Shown here: piece after piece, positions 18,452 to 26,688 of the stretch
Position numbering within the stretch: position 1 is the first letter of the stretch
Layout: every line of letters starts with the position of its first letter
NCBI RefSeq assembly: GCF_007744675.1
Contig: NZ_CP036269.1
Coordinates: 7,261,917-7,325,916 of the forward strand
Direction: 5' to 3'
From: Gimesia alba
GTDB lineage: Bacteria; Planctomycetota; Planctomycetia; Planctomycetales; Planctomycetaceae
DNA length: 64,000 bases
Made by a program: the position numbers and the translations under genes
The notes under the pieces: generated by a model
What the model was told of the DNA's origin: nothing
Database searches by the model: none
The model's input: only the letters and a program-made list of their open reading frames with translations

Positions 18452-20086
18452 TTAACGATGCCGGTTCCACGACACCGCCAGCGGTATCGTCGCGAAGGGG
18501 GTGACTGCGAGTACGAGTAAGGAAGACAAGATCACTCTGAAAGGCAATTCGTTCGTCCCCCAGAAATTCCAATACAGGGCAGGTGCGACCAGACAAAACA
18601 GAGCCGCCAGCCAGAGTGCTCGAGCATGGATCAATTCAGTTCGGTACGCCCGCACATAAGCCAATAACGTAGCAGACCAGATCAACACACTAATCGTTAG
18701 AAAAATCAGATCGCCAATGACGGAAGAAAACAGATTGACATTCTCATGAATCGCGATAAAAAAACCAATCACTCCGGGAAGAAGGAATAAGATGAAGTAA
18801 CATGCCCGCCGCGGAATCCAGAGCAGGACGGTCATATTGGAAATCATGGCCCAGAATGACAGCAGCAGAAGAGAGCCAAGGGAAATCAACCCGAATCTCC
18901 ACTCGTCCATGATCGTCCACAGCCCGGAATCTCTGGTCGTCTCGAACCCCTGCAACAACAGAGAAACGAGAGAACCACCTGCCAGTCCAAAAAGCAACAC
19001 GGATGTCACTGAGATCACAACCAGCTTCAGGATGGCACGAACCAGAATGGATGCGATATCTCGATCTGAAAGAGGAACGACTGCCAGATACCCCTTCATC
19101 TGATGGCTGGATTGAAGCGAGCTCCCCAGCATCAGAGACATGAAGAAACTGGGAAAAAACAAAAAGAGAAATACAATCGCACCCAAGTCCCAGGAACCTG
19201 TACCCGAAAAAAAACTGATCACTAACAAGCCACTTCCCAGCAAAACCCAGTAGAGCATGACGCTGCTGCAGCAGTCGCGCCAGTATAGCCGGGCAAAGGC
19301 ACTGGATACGGAATCGGGCTTCCTGAAACCTGACGCCCAGTTCACATGCCCCAATCTGCCAACCTCTTTCCAGACACGCTCCCACATCTGACTCGGGACC
19401 GCTACACCTCCACGAACCAGGGCACACGAACGAATCGCTCCGATCCAGGCTGTCACAGACACAGTCAACATCGTGAAAAATTCAGGCCAGGTCACTGTAG
19501 ACCAGGGAGCCGCGTATCCATTAAAACCATCGGGATAGTAACGGGACTGGAGCCAATAACACATTCCGATAACAAAGCTGAACCAGAACAGCAAACGGGC
19601 AAATCCCGGTCTCTGTAGGTTCCAGTAAATACAATGGGCCACCACAATCAGAGTCACGAGGAATAGCGTCGGCCCAGTGACAGGCCAAAACTGTCTGAAC
19701 CCGTCTGCGTCAAACAGTAACAGACGATAAACTCCGTTTGACACAAGACTGACCATAAGCAAGATGACCAGCGTAGATAGAATCAGGCCGCTGACGAATT
19801 GCGCAGTCGCAACAGGCATCCGAAGCATCAATTTCTGTTTGTGTAGCAATTCATTCAGACAGAACAGGAGAATCCCGCCCCCAATGAGGAACAGAAAGGC
19901 GAAATGAAATCCCCAAAACAGGAATTGGGGAGTGAACATGAACTGCGGATCAGACGACATTTCACGTAAAAATGCCAGAAGTCGTAACCCCAATGACGGT
20001 AACACCAGCACTGCCGTGAGAACAAACACACTTCGCCAGTGTGTACTCAAAGAATATTTCGTGACCCGTAACAGACCATCTGTCAT
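18452..20086 (-). CDS. ABC-2-like permease paralog P3 (divergent N-terminus)
   Basis: 544 residues from the ATG at 20086, which has AAAGAGGA nine bases upstream and starts 20 bp after the P2 stop; an upstream ORF start at 20125 would overlap P2. The N-terminus (M-T-D-G-L-L-R-V-T-K-Y-S-L-S-T-H-W-R) lacks the T-T-R-x-x-x-K-R-A-W pattern of the others. Later blocks fit: M-P-V-A-T-A-Q-F-V-S-G, S-N-G-V-Y-R-L-L-L-F-D, S-R-Y-Y-P-D-G-F, V-R-G-G-V-A-V-P-S-Q-M-W-E, L-Y-W-R-D-C-C, tail P-F-A-T-I-P-L-A-V-S-W-N-R-H-R. About twelve membrane segments. Confidence 0.84.
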   Translation of the reverse strand: MTDGLLRVTKYSLSTHWRSVFVLTAVLVLPSLGLRLLAFLREMSSDPQFMFTPQFLFWGFHFAFLFLIGGGILLFCLNELLHKQKLMLRMPVATAQFVSGLILSTLVILLMVSLVSNGVYRLLLFDADGFRQFWPVTGPTLFLVTLIVVAHCIYWNLQRPGFARLLFWFSFVIGMCYWLQSRYYPDGFNGYAAPWSTVTWPEFFTMLTVSVTAWIGAIRSCALVRGGVAVPSQMWERVWKEVGRLGHVNWASGFRKPDSVSSAFARLYWRDCCSSVMLYWVLLGSGLLVISFFSGTGSWDLGAIVFLFLFFPSFFMSLMLGSSLQSSHQMKGYLAVVPLSDRDIASILVRAILKLVVISVTSVLLFGLAGGSLVSLLLQGFETTRDSGLWTIMDEWRFGLISLGSLLLLSFWAMISNMTVLLWIPRRACYFILFLLPGVIGFFIAIHENVNLFSSVIGDLIFLTISVLIWSATLLAYVRAYRTELIHARALWLAALFCLVAPALYWNFWGTNELPFRVILSSLLVLAVTPFATIPLAVSWNRHR

Positions 20087-20106
20087 GGCTTCATTCCTCT
20101 TTAGTT

Positions 20107-21843
20107 TTAACGATGTCGATTCCACGACACCGCCAGGGGTATCGTCGCGAAGGGGGTGATAAGCAGCGTCAGGAGCACAAACACAAAATAACGCATGCCG
20201 GTGATACCCACTTCCCGAAAGAAAAAATTCGATTCGATAATTCTCATAAACAACGTATCATAATTATCAGCCGACAGGGAACTGGCAAACCAACCAGCGA
20301 TCAGACAGAAGAATACCGCTCCCCCAATGGAGGACGCCGTGATCAGTTTTTTCCTGAACGCGATTCCAAAAGCGGCACAGGTTCCTGCCAGAATGAAAAC
20401 GGAAATCGCCAACAAGCAGCCATAAAGTAAGGGAGTGATGAATTCTGTGCGAATGAGCGAGCTAATTAAGATAAACGAGACACACAGCCCGCCGAAGGCT
20501 GCAATGATCGCCAGATAAAACCAGGTACGTCCTGTCCAGAACACCGAGACCATGGTAGCGACGATGCCCCAGAAAATCGTCGACGAGAAAAACAGAAACG
20601 GCCAGAACTGCATCGACAGACAACGAACATAGCCCTCCCAGATACTCGCTGACATGACGGAACTTTCAGCGCCAAAATACAATATCATCGTAAGATGACA
20701 AAGCAGGCAACTCAGCAGTAACCAAAAATAAACCAGGCTGGCCGACTTCACTACATTCCGAATCAGCAGCAAAGAGAACCCGTGATCCGATAAGGGGGCA
20801 ATACTCAAATACCGCTTGAGTTCCGTTCGCCCCGCGTTATTAATTCCCTCCCCCAGCAAAAAGCCGACAAACAGCGCCGAAATCACGATCATCGTACTGA
20901 TGATCGTTCCGATGCTCTGCATGTAAGCCCAGAAAGGACTTTGTTGGCCACCCGGCGTATACGACAGCTTAAAGAAGATAAAACTCAGCAGAACCGCCGT
21001 CATTCCAAAGTACAATCCACCAACCATCACGGGTCGGCGGCAGGAATCGCGCCAATGTAACTCTGCCAACGATGCCCGCTGTGTTAGCGGAAGCGATATA
21101 CGATCGGCAATCCCTCCAGATAACCAGGCGCGTCCCCAGGCAATCGTTTTTTGCCACTCTGGACTGGGGACTGCAGTGCCGGAACGGACTTTGCCAAACG
21201 CGCGGGTCCCCTGATACCAGGCTGCTATACCGACCGTGGACATGGTCATAAAATCAGAGAGCGAGACATGGCTCCAGGGAACGATGTCTGCCTGAAACCC
21301 ATTCGGAAAATACCGAGAGAGAAACCACCAGAACAGACCAACAATCAGACTGCCCCAGACGGCGCAGTAGGTAAAACTGAGACTAAACCGACTCCAGTAA
21401 AGGGAATGCCCCACCAGCATCAATGTCACCAAAAACAGCAATGGCCCCAGCAAAGGCCAGTACTCAGTGAGCCAGCGTTGATCGAAAAACAGTATCCGAT
21501 AGAGACCATTGGTAATCAGATTGAGCAACACCACCGTGCCCACAGTGAGCAAAATCAAACCACTGACAATCGCCGTTGAAGATACAGGCAGCCTGAACAC
21601 GACTGATTCACAGCCTTGTAATGCGTAGCCGCAAAGTGCAATAAAGAAGACCCAGGACAGCCCCAGAAACGCGAAATGGTAATCGAAAGGCTGGACCGAT
21701 ACCCCATACGTTCCCAGTTCTTTCAGCGACATCAATGCACGAAAGGCCAACGGCGCCAGCACCAGCGCACTGATCACCAGTAACGCCCCGAGCCAGATGC
21801 GTTTTAGAAATTGCTTAGTCGTCACATAGAAGGCAGATGACAT
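20107..21843 (-). CDS. ABC-2-like permease paralog P2
   Basis: 578 residues, the longest copy. ATG start with AAAGGT about nine bases upstream, 19 bp after the P1 stop. Blocks: S-A-F-Y-V-T-T-K-Q-F-L-K-R-I-W, L-P-V-S-S-T-A-I-V-S-G, T-N-G-L-Y-R-I-L-F-F-D, S-R-Y-F-P-N-G-F, F-G-K-V-R-S-G-T-A-V-P-S-P-E-W, L-H-W-R-D-S-C-R-R, T-E-L-K-R-Y-L-S-I-A-P-L-S-D, W-T-G-R-T-W-F, tail P-L-A-V-S-W-N-R-H-R. Strongest overall resemblance is to P6 and P7. Extra residues sit in the last third, before the final membrane segment. Confidence 0.85.
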   Translation of the reverse strand: MSSAFYVTTKQFLKRIWLGALLVISALVLAPLAFRALMSLKELGTYGVSVQPFDYHFAFLGLSWVFFIALCGYALQGCESVVFRLPVSSTAIVSGLILLTVGTVVLLNLITNGLYRILFFDQRWLTEYWPLLGPLLFLVTLMLVGHSLYWSRFSLSFTYCAVWGSLIVGLFWWFLSRYFPNGFQADIVPWSHVSLSDFMTMSTVGIAAWYQGTRAFGKVRSGTAVPSPEWQKTIAWGRAWLSGGIADRISLPLTQRASLAELHWRDSCRRPVMVGGLYFGMTAVLLSFIFFKLSYTPGGQQSPFWAYMQSIGTIISTMIVISALFVGFLLGEGINNAGRTELKRYLSIAPLSDHGFSLLLIRNVVKSASLVYFWLLLSCLLCHLTMILYFGAESSVMSASIWEGYVRCLSMQFWPFLFFSSTIFWGIVATMVSVFWTGRTWFYLAIIAAFGGLCVSFILISSLIRTEFITPLLYGCLLAISVFILAGTCAAFGIAFRKKLITASSIGGAVFFCLIAGWFASSLSADNYDTLFMRIIESNFFFREVGITGMRYFVFVLLTLLITPFATIPLAVSWNRHR

Positions 21844-21862
21844 CAGACAGACCTTTTATCAT

Positions 21863-23509
21863 TTATCGATGCCGGTTCCACGACACCGCCAGCGGAATCG
21901 TCGCAAACGGTATCACAAGCAGCAGGAACAACGAGGAGCAGAATACTCTGAGAACCTGGGGGTGTGAATTCCAGACATTCCAGAACAACAGTGTGGTCAC
22001 CACAACAAACAAAGCAGATCCCACAACCGTTCTAAAACGGATCAAGTTCTTGCGGAGTGCCATCACAAATGCAGTCACGCTGCCACTGATGACCAGCAAC
22101 GTTAAAAATGAGAGAATCATTTGTCCGACCTGCGGTTGCCAATCTCGTGGGACCACAAATATATAAAGGGGCGTGCCGATAAAGGAGAGAACTGTGATGC
22201 ACGCAAAGACCGAAATCATGAACCAGTTCCGACCGGTCCACAAAAGGGAAACCAGGTTTGCTGCAATACACCAATAGACGGCGAGCGCGACTAGTACTTT
22301 AAAGCCCACACTCTGAAGAACTGGTAGCCCCTCATTCCATAGAATAACATCATGCTTGAAAATAAACTCAGCAGCCAGATATCCCAATGCCAGACTGAGT
22401 AACAGGAAGGCGAACAGTACCCCGATCGACTTCATCAAATTCCACAGTAACGCAGAAGCTAAAACCTGATCAGAGAAAGGTGCGTTCGCCAGAGCGGGTA
22501 TCAGTTCTCTTTTTTCCTTATTCACTAGACCTTCACCCAGAAATATCCCGAGCAAGGTCGCACTGATGATCGAAAACAAAAGCAACGCCAGTGATGTGGT
22601 TTCATGAAATAATTGCAGATCAGGGCCACTTTGCGTCAGACTGACAAGAATAGTGACACTCAGCAAAATGACGAGCGCGATTCCCACCATTCTGACTGCC
22701 CCGGAACAGGATTGACGCCAGTGCAGCTGACCCAGCGAGTCAGTTCTTGACAGACAAACAGGAGCATCCGCTGCCTGTGCCCCATTGATGGAACCATTAA
22801 ACCAGAGCGAGATCTGCTCCCACGGCCGACTCGGTTTTGCATCCCCACAACGGACACGTTTAAAGGAAGCGACTCCCAGCCACCAGGCCCCCAGACTTAC
22901 AGCCAGCATCGTCGCATATTCTGACAGTGTGACCCGGCACCAGGGAACGATCGGGTTCTGGATTCCATTGGGAAAAAAGCGGGATGCAAACCACCAACCC
23001 AGTCCGATGACCACCGCGGCCGAAAACAGTAATTTTAAGAAACTCTGTGACTGAAAATTCCAATAGAGACTATGCCCGACAATGACCAGGGTTGTCACAA
23101 ATAAGGTGGGGCCCAGCACAGGCCAATACTCGCTCAGCCAATTCTGATCAAAAAAGAGAACCCGGTACAGCCCATTGGTTAACAGGCTTAAAAACACGAC
23201 AAACCCTGCCGAGATCAGCATCAGCCAACTGGCCATGGATGCCGAAGAAAGTGGGAGTGCAAAAATAAACTTCCGACAGTCCCGGAACGCATGGATGCAG
23301 ATCCCAATAAACAACAACCAGGAAAAACTGACAAAGGAAAAGAAATAATCGAATGGATTACCCTCGCCTTCGTAAAACAGGTTCCCATTGAAGTTCAAGC
23401 CGTCACGAGCAGAGAGCGGCAGCAATATCAGAAAACCGACCGCCAGCAACGCTTGCCACCAGACGCGTTTTCCAAACACTTTTGTCACTATAAAGAAAGA
23501 ATTTTCCAT
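21863..23509 (-). CDS. ABC-2-like permease paralog P1 (first of array)
   Basis: 548 residues, starting five bases after the ATPase stop codon, so its ribosome-binding site lies inside the end of the ATPase gene and the two are surely co-transcribed. Blocks: V-T-K-V-F-G-K-R-V-W-W-Q-A-L-L-A-V, L-P-L-S-S-A-S-M-A-S-W, T-N-G-L-Y-R-V-L-F-F-D-Q-N-W-L, S-R-F-F-P-N-G-I, F-K-R-V-R-C-G-D-A-K-P-S-R-P-W-E, L-H-W-R-Q-S-C-S, W-T-G-R-N-W-F, tail P-L-A-V-S-W-N-R-H-R. About twelve membrane segments. It is the direct genetic partner of the ATPase. Confidence 0.86.
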   Translation of the reverse strand: MENSFFIVTKVFGKRVWWQALLAVGFLILLPLSARDGLNFNGNLFYEGEGNPFDYFFSFVSFSWLLFIGICIHAFRDCRKFIFALPLSSASMASWLMLISAGFVVFLSLLTNGLYRVLFFDQNWLSEYWPVLGPTLFVTTLVIVGHSLYWNFQSQSFLKLLFSAAVVIGLGWWFASRFFPNGIQNPIVPWCRVTLSEYATMLAVSLGAWWLGVASFKRVRCGDAKPSRPWEQISLWFNGSINGAQAADAPVCLSRTDSLGQLHWRQSCSGAVRMVGIALVILLSVTILVSLTQSGPDLQLFHETTSLALLLFSIISATLLGIFLGEGLVNKEKRELIPALANAPFSDQVLASALLWNLMKSIGVLFAFLLLSLALGYLAAEFIFKHDVILWNEGLPVLQSVGFKVLVALAVYWCIAANLVSLLWTGRNWFMISVFACITVLSFIGTPLYIFVVPRDWQPQVGQMILSFLTLLVISGSVTAFVMALRKNLIRFRTVVGSALFVVVTTLLFWNVWNSHPQVLRVFCSSLFLLLVIPFATIPLAVSWNRHR

Positions 23510-23514
23510 GGGAC

Positions 23515-24420
23515 TTATTCCTCAAAAGACGATCGCGCGGCCGACTTCATGCGGGCAACAAATATTTCTTCCAGCGTCGGAGAGTTCTGTTCCAGAATTT
23601 CCGCCTTCAGTTCTTGCAAGGCAACTTCTAGCTCCTGCTTCTGGCCGTTACAGATGATTTTCCATTCCCGGCCCGAGCCGGACCAAGTGAGTGCCCCCGC
23701 CAGTTCAGGAAAGAACGGCTGCGGTTCCTGGAAACTGACCGTCAACTGATAATGCGAAACCAGCACTTCATCCAGCGGGCTCGTCAGCAAAATTTTGCCC
23801 TGATCGAGGATCGCAACCCGGTCGGAGACGCGCTGCACTTCGTCTAACAGATGTGAAGAAAACAGGACCGTGCGGCCCTCATCAACTACAGTGCGAATGA
23901 TGGCATCGAGAATGTCTTTGCGGACGACCGGGTCCAGGCCTGAAGAGGGTTCATCCAATACCAAAAGCGGCGGACGATGTGCCAGCGCCAACAACAGTCC
24001 GGCCCGTGCCAGCTGCCCCCGCGATAAGGTCGGCACTTTTTGATTGAGGGAGAGTTCAAACATCATCCGCAGTTCTTCCGCGTAGACGGGATCCCACTTG
24101 GGATAAAAGGCACGCGTGAATTCAAACAGTTCGCGAATCGTCATCCACGTCGGCAGATCACGTGTTTCGGAAAGATGGCCAATCCGCCCCAGGACACCCG
24201 GCGGATCGGCGACCGGGTCGAGGCCAAACACACGCACCGTCCCCTGCTGTGGCTTGAGGAAACCGAGCACGTGTTTGAGTAACGTTGTCTTGCCGGCTCC
24301 GTTTTCACCGACCAGACCAAATACAGCCCCCTCCGGCACGGAGAGACTGACGTTGTCCAACGCCTGTTTTTTCCCGAAGCGACGACTTAAATCACTGATC
24401 TCAATCACATGCTCGCTCAT
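23515..24420 (-). CDS. ABC transporter ATP-binding protein
   Basis: 301 residues; hydrolyses ATP to drive an ABC-2-type membrane partner. Walker A G-E-N-G-A-G-K-T-T near 38-46, Q-loop region near L-S-E-T-R-D at 84, signature L-S-R-G-Q near 134 (R replaces the usual G), Walker B L-L-V-L-D-E-P followed by S-S-G-L-D-P near 155, and switch H in S-S-H-L-L-D-E near 190. The C-terminal 70 residues are the variable domain seen in YtrB/CcmA-like exporters. Its ATG overlaps the regulator's stop (ATGA at 24417-24420), indicating translational coupling. It is the only ATPase for seven downstream permease-like genes. Confidence 0.93.
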   Translation of the reverse strand: MSEHVIEISDLSRRFGKKQALDNVSLSVPEGAVFGLVGENGAGKTTLLKHVLGFLKPQQGTVRVFGLDPVADPPGVLGRIGHLSETRDLPTWMTIRELFEFTRAFYPKWDPVYAEELRMMFELSLNQKVPTLSRGQLARAGLLLALAHRPPLLVLDEPSSGLDPVVRKDILDAIIRTVVDEGRTVLFSSHLLDEVQRVSDRVAILDQGKILLTSPLDEVLVSHYQLTVSFQEPQPFFPELAGALTWSGSGREWKIICNGQKQELEVALQELKAEILEQNSPTLEEIFVARMKSAARSSFEE

Positions 24421-24818
24421 TTTTCGACCTCTTTATATAAATCAAACTTCTGGCTTCGCTGACGTAGTAACTTCAACAGGGTTTCTTCATCCACGCCTAA
24501 CTGACGCGATTCGGTCAGCAGTGCATCCATCCGCTCATTCAGAATGCGGCGTTTCTCTTTATTCGACAAGGGGGACACGCCATTCGAGATAAAAACGCCG
24601 GCGCCGCGTTTCGAGATCACCACTCCTTCGGCTTCCAGCTCGCGGTACGCACGAGCCACCGTATTGGGCGTGATCGTCAACTGCTGCGCGAGACCGCGCA
24701 CCGAGGGGAGTTGCTCATGCGGCTCCAGCCGCCCGGACGCTACCAGGAACTTGACCTGGTTCGCTACCTGCAGGTAATAAGGCGTGCCATCCGCTTCTGA
24801 TAATTGAATTTGCATCAT
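24417..24818 (-). CDS. GntR family transcriptional regulator, YtrA subfamily
   Basis: 133 residues: an N-terminal GntR winged helix-turn-helix (residues about 10-75, with L-P-S-V-R-G-L-A-Q-Q-L and P-N-T-V-A-R-A-Y-R-E-L-E) followed by only about 45 residues. That short tail is the mark of the YtrA subfamily, which usually represses its own ABC-transporter operon and often responds to cell-envelope-active antibiotics. First gene of the operon; AGGACAT precedes two adjacent ATG codons (24818 or 24815). A palindrome lies just upstream and could be its operator. Confidence 0.92.
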   Translation of the reverse strand: MMQIQLSEADGTPYYLQVANQVKFLVASGRLEPHEQLPSVRGLAQQLTITPNTVARAYRELEAEGVVISKRGAGVFISNGVSPLSNKEKRRILNERMDALLTESRQLGVDEETLLKLLRQRSQKFDLYKEVEK

Positions 24819-24833
24819 ATGTCCTCACAACAA

Positions 24834-24870
24834 ACTGTATCAACACAGTAATACAATTAAATTTTACTGT
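24834..24870. promoter_or_regulatory. Candidate operator of the gntR-ABC operon
   Basis: ACAGTAA at 24845-24851 and TTACTGT at 24864-24870 form perfect 7-bp arms with a 12-bp AT-rich spacer. ACTGT at 24834-24838 is also inverted against ACAGT at 24845-24849. The sites sit 16-52 bp upstream of gntR in the gap shared with the divergent sulfatase, as expected for an autorepressor. Binding is inferred. Confidence 0.5.
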
Positions 24871-25004
24871 CAATCATTTTTTTGAAAATCCGGCAAGGAC
24901 CTGCCTGCCAGACATCTCTGCTGTTGCAACGACGCCCGCGAGTCTTCAGAATGAAAGAAACGCTAACTCTTCCTGCAATCATTGCTTATAGAAAGTCTTG
25001 TCTC

Positions 25005-26474
25005 ATGCAACACTCTGGCAGATGTTTCTTATTGTTGCTGCTCGTTTTACTCGAAACAGTCTGCCCTGCCCTTTGCTTCGAGGCTGTCGCAGCTGAAAAG
25101 CCCAACGTGCTGTTCATCGCCGCCGATGACCTGCGGTGCGATCTGGCCTGTTACGGTCATCCGCTGGTGAAGACGCCGCACCTGGATCAACTGGCAGCAC
25201 AAGGCGTTCTCTTCAAGAAAGCGTACTGCCAACAGGCTCTGTGCAATCCGTCGCGGGCTTCACTGATGACGGGCCGTCGCCCGGACAGTCTTAAGATCTG
25301 GGATCTGCCCACACACTTTCGCGAAGTGAAACCAGGCATCGTCACCCTGCCTCAACTGTTCAAGCAGCAAGGCTACTTCACTCAGAACATTGGCAAAATT
25401 TTCCATAACTGGCGTCAGAACATCCAGGGAGACCCGACCTCGTGGAGCGTGCCCGCGGTGATGCATTACGCCACGCATGGCAGCGACAAGCCGGTTTTGA
25501 ACAATAATCGTGAACTACCTGTGAATTTCTCGAAGATGTCGAGAACCGAGTGCCGTGACGTTCCCGACTCGGCATACTTCGACGGACGGATTGCCGATCT
25601 GGCGGTTCAAGCACTTAAAGATGTGAAACAGAAACAGGAACCGTTCTTCTTAGCGGTCGGCTTCTGGAAGCCGCATCTGCCTTTTAACCCACCGAAAAAG
25701 TATTGGGATCTGTATGACGATAGTCCGATTTCCGTCGCCGCGAATCCAGAACCCCCGAAAAATGTGCCGGCTGTCGCGCTACATAACGGTCAGGAACTGC
25801 TGCGCAGCGCGAAGGGGAAACTGACGCAAGAGGAAATCATCGAGCTCCGCACCGGCTATCTGGCGGGCATCAGTTATCTCGATGCCCAGATCGGCAAAGT
25901 GCTCGCAGAACTGGATCGCCAGAGTTTACGGGACAACACGATCATTGTCTTCTGGTCCGATCACGGGTTTCACCTGGGCGAGCATGGTCTGTGGTGTAAG
26001 ACATCCAATTTTGAAAACGACGCGCACGTCCCATTGATGATTTCAATGCCCAACATGAAACAGGCGGGTAAGACATCCGCTGCGCTAGTCGAACTGATCG
26101 ACATGTATCCGACGCTGGTAGAGCTGTGTGAGTTACCTTCCCCCGCGAAGCTGGAAGGTAAGAGCCTGGTCCCCATTTTGAACGATCCCACTAAAACGGT
26201 GAAACCGGCCGCCTACACGCAGCACCCGCGACCCGCCTATTACAAAATGAGCCCCGAGTTCATGGGCGTTTCTGTCCGCACACCCCGCTATCGCTATACG
26301 GAATGGCGTGACTTTAAAACGGGTGAGGTTGCAGCACGCGAGCTCTACGATCACACCATCGATCCCGAAGAGAACACAAACATCGCCGACCAGCCCACCG
26401 ACAAAAAAGCCTTTCAAGCCGCGGTCAAACTGCTGGAAGAAAAATTTCCTCGACCGATGAAAGCACAGGATTGA
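25005..26474 (+). CDS. Sulfatase, iduronate-2-sulfatase-like
   Basis: Type I sulfatase, exported; removes sulfate esters from polysaccharides. The ATG at 25005 gives a clean signal peptide (M-Q-H-S-G-R-C-F-L-L-L-L-L-V-L-L); earlier in-frame starts at 24951 and 24882 exist but only add hydrophilic residues. From 25005: metal-binding N-V-L-F-I-A-A-D-D-L-R near 35, formylglycine motif C-N-P-S-R-A-S-L-M-T-G-R near 80 (Cys modified by a formylglycine-generating enzyme), W-K-P-H-L-P-F near 222, and S-D-H-G-F-H-L-G-E-H-G near 320. R-C-D in place of R-P-D after the metal motif resembles iduronate-2-sulfatases. 489 residues. Substrate unknown. Confidence 0.9.
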   Translation: MQHSGRCFLLLLLVLLETVCPALCFEAVAAEKPNVLFIAADDLRCDLACYGHPLVKTPHLDQLAAQGVLFKKAYCQQALCNPSRASLMTGRRPDSLKIWDLPTHFREVKPGIVTLPQLFKQQGYFTQNIGKIFHNWRQNIQGDPTSWSVPAVMHYATHGSDKPVLNNNRELPVNFSKMSRTECRDVPDSAYFDGRIADLAVQALKDVKQKQEPFFLAVGFWKPHLPFNPPKKYWDLYDDSPISVAANPEPPKNVPAVALHNGQELLRSAKGKLTQEEIIELRTGYLAGISYLDAQIGKVLAELDRQSLRDNTIIVFWSDHGFHLGEHGLWCKTSNFENDAHVPLMISMPNMKQAGKTSAALVELIDMYPTLVELCELPSPAKLEGKSLVPILNDPTKTVKPAAYTQHPRPAYYKMSPEFMGVSVRTPRYRYTEWRDFKTGEVAARELYDHTIDPEENTNIADQPTDKKAFQAAVKLLEEKFPRPMKAQD

Positions 26475-26510
26475 ACTGGCTCTACTCAAATCAATTAAAA
26501 GGGAACCGGG

Positions 26511-26672
26511 GTGGGCTCGAATAAAATTCGGGCCGAGCGCAGCGAGCAGGAAACCGACAGTTCGAGGAACGAAATGCTCTCTCAGTCATCGGTCACAAAC
26601 AGACCATCCAGCGCATCTACTACCCACATCCTGTTGCTTTCAGCAATCCCGGATTACATCCGGGACCACCCC
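26511..26672. repeat. Two R3 repeats in inverted orientation
   Basis: Convergent gap between two sulfatase genes. 26511-26557 is an R3 copy of the GAGCGCAGCGAGCAGGAAAC subtype with arms around TCGAAT/ATTCGG. 26632-26672 is an R3 copy in the opposite orientation, with TTGCT-TTC-AGCAA and CCCGGAT-TAC-ATCCGGG hairpins. Together they could fold over the common 3' ends. Confidence 0.75.
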
Positions 26673-26688
26673 ATGTTTAAAAAAGCCA

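Noticed and set aside
18435-18596. N-terminal extension of permease P4
   Set aside because: It would overlap the end of P3 and lacks similarity to other paralogs; the ATG at 18434 has a suitable ribosome site.
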